From the NCBI GenBank assembly GCA_050247255.1, contig JBFWUM010000062.1:1-22170 (forward strand): 22,170 nt of DNA, in the 5' to 3' direction. Of this stretch, positions 20,288 to 22,170 are shown piece by piece (the first letter of the stretch is position 1; each line of letters starts with the position of its first letter). A program made the position numbers and the translations under genes. The notes under the pieces were generated by a model. The model was not told where the DNA came from and searched no databases. It saw nothing but the letters and a program-made list of their open reading frames with translations. The stretch is from JBFWUM01 sp050247255 (GTDB lineage Bacteria; Acidobacteriota; Vicinamibacteria; Vicinamibacterales; UBA2999).

Positions 20288-21471
20288 GCACGATCGATCT
20301 CGAGGCAATCGAGCGTCACTATGCGCAATCGGCGTTCGTGCTGGAATTGCGCGTGGTCGCCACCCCTGCCGGCCTCCATGCCGTCGTTGTCCCGGATGTT
20401 GCCGTCCTGCGCAGGAAGCGGATCGTCAATGTCCGCGAACTGATCCGCTTCGAACTGGAGGGACTCTCGGTCGCGTTGCCACCGCAGCAGCAGGTGTGCG
20501 GCTTCGAGGTGCGCATGCCGCGCGCGGCGACTGCGGAGGAGCCGCCTCACGTCTCGCGGTTGAGGGCGCTGGTCGAGCAGCTCCTCCCTCGGCCTCAGGC
20601 CGTCCATGCCGATGCGAACCTCGAGCTCGACCTGGGATTGGATTCGATCGAACGCGTGGAACTGCTTGCAGCCATCGAGCAGCAGCTTGGCGTTCGGCTG
20701 GAGAGCGAGGCGATCGCGTGCGCGTTCACGGTGCGGGAGTTGGCCGATGCCACCCGGTCTGCAGGCAACGCCCGGCCCACGTCGGCGGACTGGCAATCCA
20801 TCCTTGCGCGCACGACGCTGACCCCCGCGCAGCAGGCGGGGCTGGCGGGCGAGCGCCCGCTGACGGCGGCGCTCTGCTTCATGGTCTTCCGGCTGCTCTC
20901 GGTCCTCGTATTCCGTCCCCGGGTTCACGGGCTCGAGCATCTGCCCTCGAGCGGGCCGTTCATCCTCGCGCCGAATCACCAGAGCTTTCTCGACGCCGCC
21001 GTGCTGGCAGGCGTGCTGCCATTCACGATCTTCCGGCGGATGTTCGCCGTTGGCGCCACGGAGTACTTCGAGACGTCGATCAGCGCGTGGCTGGCAGCGC
21101 AGGTGAACATCGTCCCGGTGGATCCGGATGCGAACCTGGTGCCGGCGCTGCAGGCCGGGGCGTTCGGTCTACGCGCCGGCAAGATCCTCCTGCTCTTTCC
21201 CGAAGGCGAGCGATCGATCGATGGCACGGTGAAGACGTTCAAGCGGGGCGCCGGCATCCTCGCTCGGCAGCTGCACGTGCCGATCGTCCCGGTCGCCATC
21301 GACGGCATGTTCCAGGTCTGGCCCAGGGCCCGGCCGTTCCGGTGGACGAAGCTGCTGCCGTGGAGCGGCCATCGCGTGCGCATTGCCTTCGGATTGCCCC
21401 TTCCGCCCGGAGAACATGCGAAGCTTCGGGAGGAAGTCGATCGCATGTGGAACGAGCTGCACAACGGATGA
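20284..21471 (+). CDS. Acyl-CoA synthetase C-terminal remnant, acyl carrier domain and PlsC acyltransferase in one protein
   Basis: The 395-residue product has three parts. Residues about 1-85 (IERHYAQSAFVLELRVVATP, LHAVVVPDVAVLRRKRIVNV, LIRFELEGLSVALPP) resemble the C-terminal subdomain of long-chain acyl-CoA synthetases, but the adenylation domain is absent and the family's PRTTTGKIKR-type lysine motif has become PRAATAEEPP. Residues about 88-160 are an acyl carrier domain with the phosphopantetheine serine S121 in LGLDSIE. Residues about 190-395 are a PlsC/LPLAT acyltransferase with NHQSFLD (231-237) and FPEGERS (305-311). It probably makes phospholipid or another acylated lipid using a carrier-bound acyl chain. 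No ATG, GTG or TTG precedes the first domain. I place the start at CTG 20284, overlapping the upstream TGA. The first standard start, GTG 20338, would remove 18 conserved residues. Confidence 0.75.
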   Translation: MSTIDLEAIERHYAQSAFVLELRVVATPAGLHAVVVPDVAVLRRKRIVNVRELIRFELEGLSVALPPQQQVCGFEVRMPRAATAEEPPHVSRLRALVEQLLPRPQAVHADANLELDLGLDSIERVELLAAIEQQLGVRLESEAIACAFTVRELADATRSAGNARPTSADWQSILARTTLTPAQQAGLAGERPLTAALCFMVFRLLSVLVFRPRVHGLEHLPSSGPFILAPNHQSFLDAAVLAGVLPFTIFRRMFAVGATEYFETSISAWLAAQVNIVPVDPDANLVPALQAGAFGLRAGKILLLFPEGERSIDGTVKTFKRGAGILARQLHVPIVPVAIDGMFQVWPRARPFRWTKLLPWSGHRVRIAFGLPLPPGEHAKLREEVDRMWNELHNG

Positions 21472-22170
21472 CCACGACGCATTTCAAGGGGTGGGCAAAG
21501 CCAGGTCCAATCCCACCGGGCGCGACCCGAGATGTCGACGTCCCGCCGGACGAATCGCTCGACGCCATCAGCGGCCACTTTCGCGTATTTCAGCTGCGCG
21601 GCGGCCATCGCTTTTCCACCGACGATGTGCTGACCGCGTGGTACGGCACCTCATGGGCTCCGACCGCGCGGACCATTCTCGACCTGGGATCGGGCATCGG
21701 TTCGGTCGGGATGATCGCGGCGTGGCGCTGTCCGGGCGCGCGGCTGGTGACGGTGGAGGCCCAGGAAGAGAGCGTGCGCCTGGCGCGCAAGTCGGCCGCG
21801 TACAACGGGCTCGACGATCGCTACGAGATCCGCCACGCCGATTTCCGCGAGCCACCGGCGCTGCGCCCGGACGAACGATTCGACCTGGTGCTCGGCAGCC
21901 CCCCGTATTTCCCGCTGGGCACTGGTATCGAAGGTGACCACCCCCAGAAGGTGGCCTGCCGCTTTGAACTGCGCGGTGATATTGCCGACTACGCCCGCGT
22001 GGCCTCAGCGCATCTCGAGCCGGGCGGGCTGTTTGCCTGTGTGTTCCCCGAAGAGCAGCGGGCGCGGGTCGAAGCTGCGGCCAGGGGGGCCGGCCTGATC
22101 ATCATCAGGCGCCGGCCGATCGTGTTTCGTGAAGGGGAAGAGCCGCTGATCGGCCTGTTCGCGATGATGC
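21468..22170 (+). CDS. TrmN6/YfiC-like SAM-dependent methyltransferase, 3' end missing
   Basis: The frame starts with an ATGA overlap with the acyltransferase stop and runs off the right edge after 234 residues. The N-terminal GGHRFSTDDVLTAWYG (45-60) matches the segment before the SAM site in tRNA1(Val) adenine-37 N6-methyltransferases. The SAM-binding motif is DLGSGIGSVGMIAA (72-85), an acidic residue ends the next strand (VTVEAQEESVRLA), and the catalytic NPPY-type motif is SPPYF (144-148), with Ser in place of the usual Asn. The N-terminal extension (about 30 residues) is longer than in E. coli TrmN6. N6-adenine methylation of tRNA or RNA is the likely role. The Ser for Asn change leaves room for another substrate. 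Confidence 0.82.
   Translation, partial: MTTTHFKGWAKPGPIPPGATRDVDVPPDESLDAISGHFRVFQLRGGHRFSTDDVLTAWYGTSWAPTARTILDLGSGIGSVGMIAAWRCPGARLVTVEAQEESVRLARKSAAYNGLDDRYEIRHADFREPPALRPDERFDLVLGSPPYFPLGTGIEGDHPQKVACRFELRGDIADYARVASAHLEPGGLFACVFPEEQRARVEAAARGAGLIIIRRRPIVFREGEEPLIGLFAMM

Overview
The window is high-GC bacterial chromosome, densely packed on both strands and with very short intergenic gaps. A run of exactly 100 N at 20080-20179 shows it comes from a scaffolded draft or metagenome assembly. The gene mix suggests a soil-type Acidobacteriota, possibly Vicinamibacteria: ATPase-less MacB-type permeases, a secreted M28 peptidase, a PQQ dehydrogenase, an ECF sigma factor, FHA and kinase-fold proteins, and short tandem oligomer repeats between genes. 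That placement rests on family recognition alone.

Layout. 1-2156 (minus strand): the start of a probable radical SAM maturase gene, a leader region with a good sigma-54 promoter, an inverted array of 8-bp repeats, and a sigma-54-dependent response regulator. 2264-5973 (plus): a small membrane/coiled-coil protein, then a lipoate group of dihydrolipoyl dehydrogenase, E2 acyltransferase and LipB. A REP-like repeat occurs as a single copy before lpdA and as a perfect inverted pair between the E2 gene and lipB, where it supplies the lipB start codon. 5983-8598 (minus): two tandem CNNM/CorC-type membrane proteins. 8695-9330 (plus): an ECF sigma factor. 9311-11692 (minus): an M28 metallopeptidase preceded by a malate/lactate-dehydrogenase-like protein that lacks the family's catalytic residues.

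11755-14900 is a compact signalling-like island: an SDR oxidoreductase, an 85-residue unknown and a membrane-anchored pseudokinase joined by 4-bp overlaps, then a stand-alone receiver domain, a GloC/YcbL-type metallo-hydrolase and a stand-alone FHA protein. The convergent gene pairs share their stop codons. 14930-18692 (plus) holds an RND-type adaptor and two MacB-like permeases with no ATPase. 18713-20287 is a PQQ-dependent dehydrogenase broken by the assembly gap. It is followed by an unusual fusion (a remnant of an acyl-CoA synthetase C-terminal subdomain, an acyl carrier domain and a PlsC acyltransferase) and by a TrmN6-like methyltransferase that runs off the right edge.

The most notable points are: the sigma-54 promoter next to a sigma-54 activator; the lipB start codon inside a 33-bp-arm hairpin; the cluster of degenerate enzymes (dehydrogenase-like protein, pseudokinase, lysine-less receiver); the acyl-synthetase-remnant/ACP/PlsC fusion with no ordinary start codon; and several genes with a -10-like hexamer 6-11 bases before the start codon, which suggests leaderless transcripts. 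I saw no tRNA, rRNA, CRISPR array or transposase gene.
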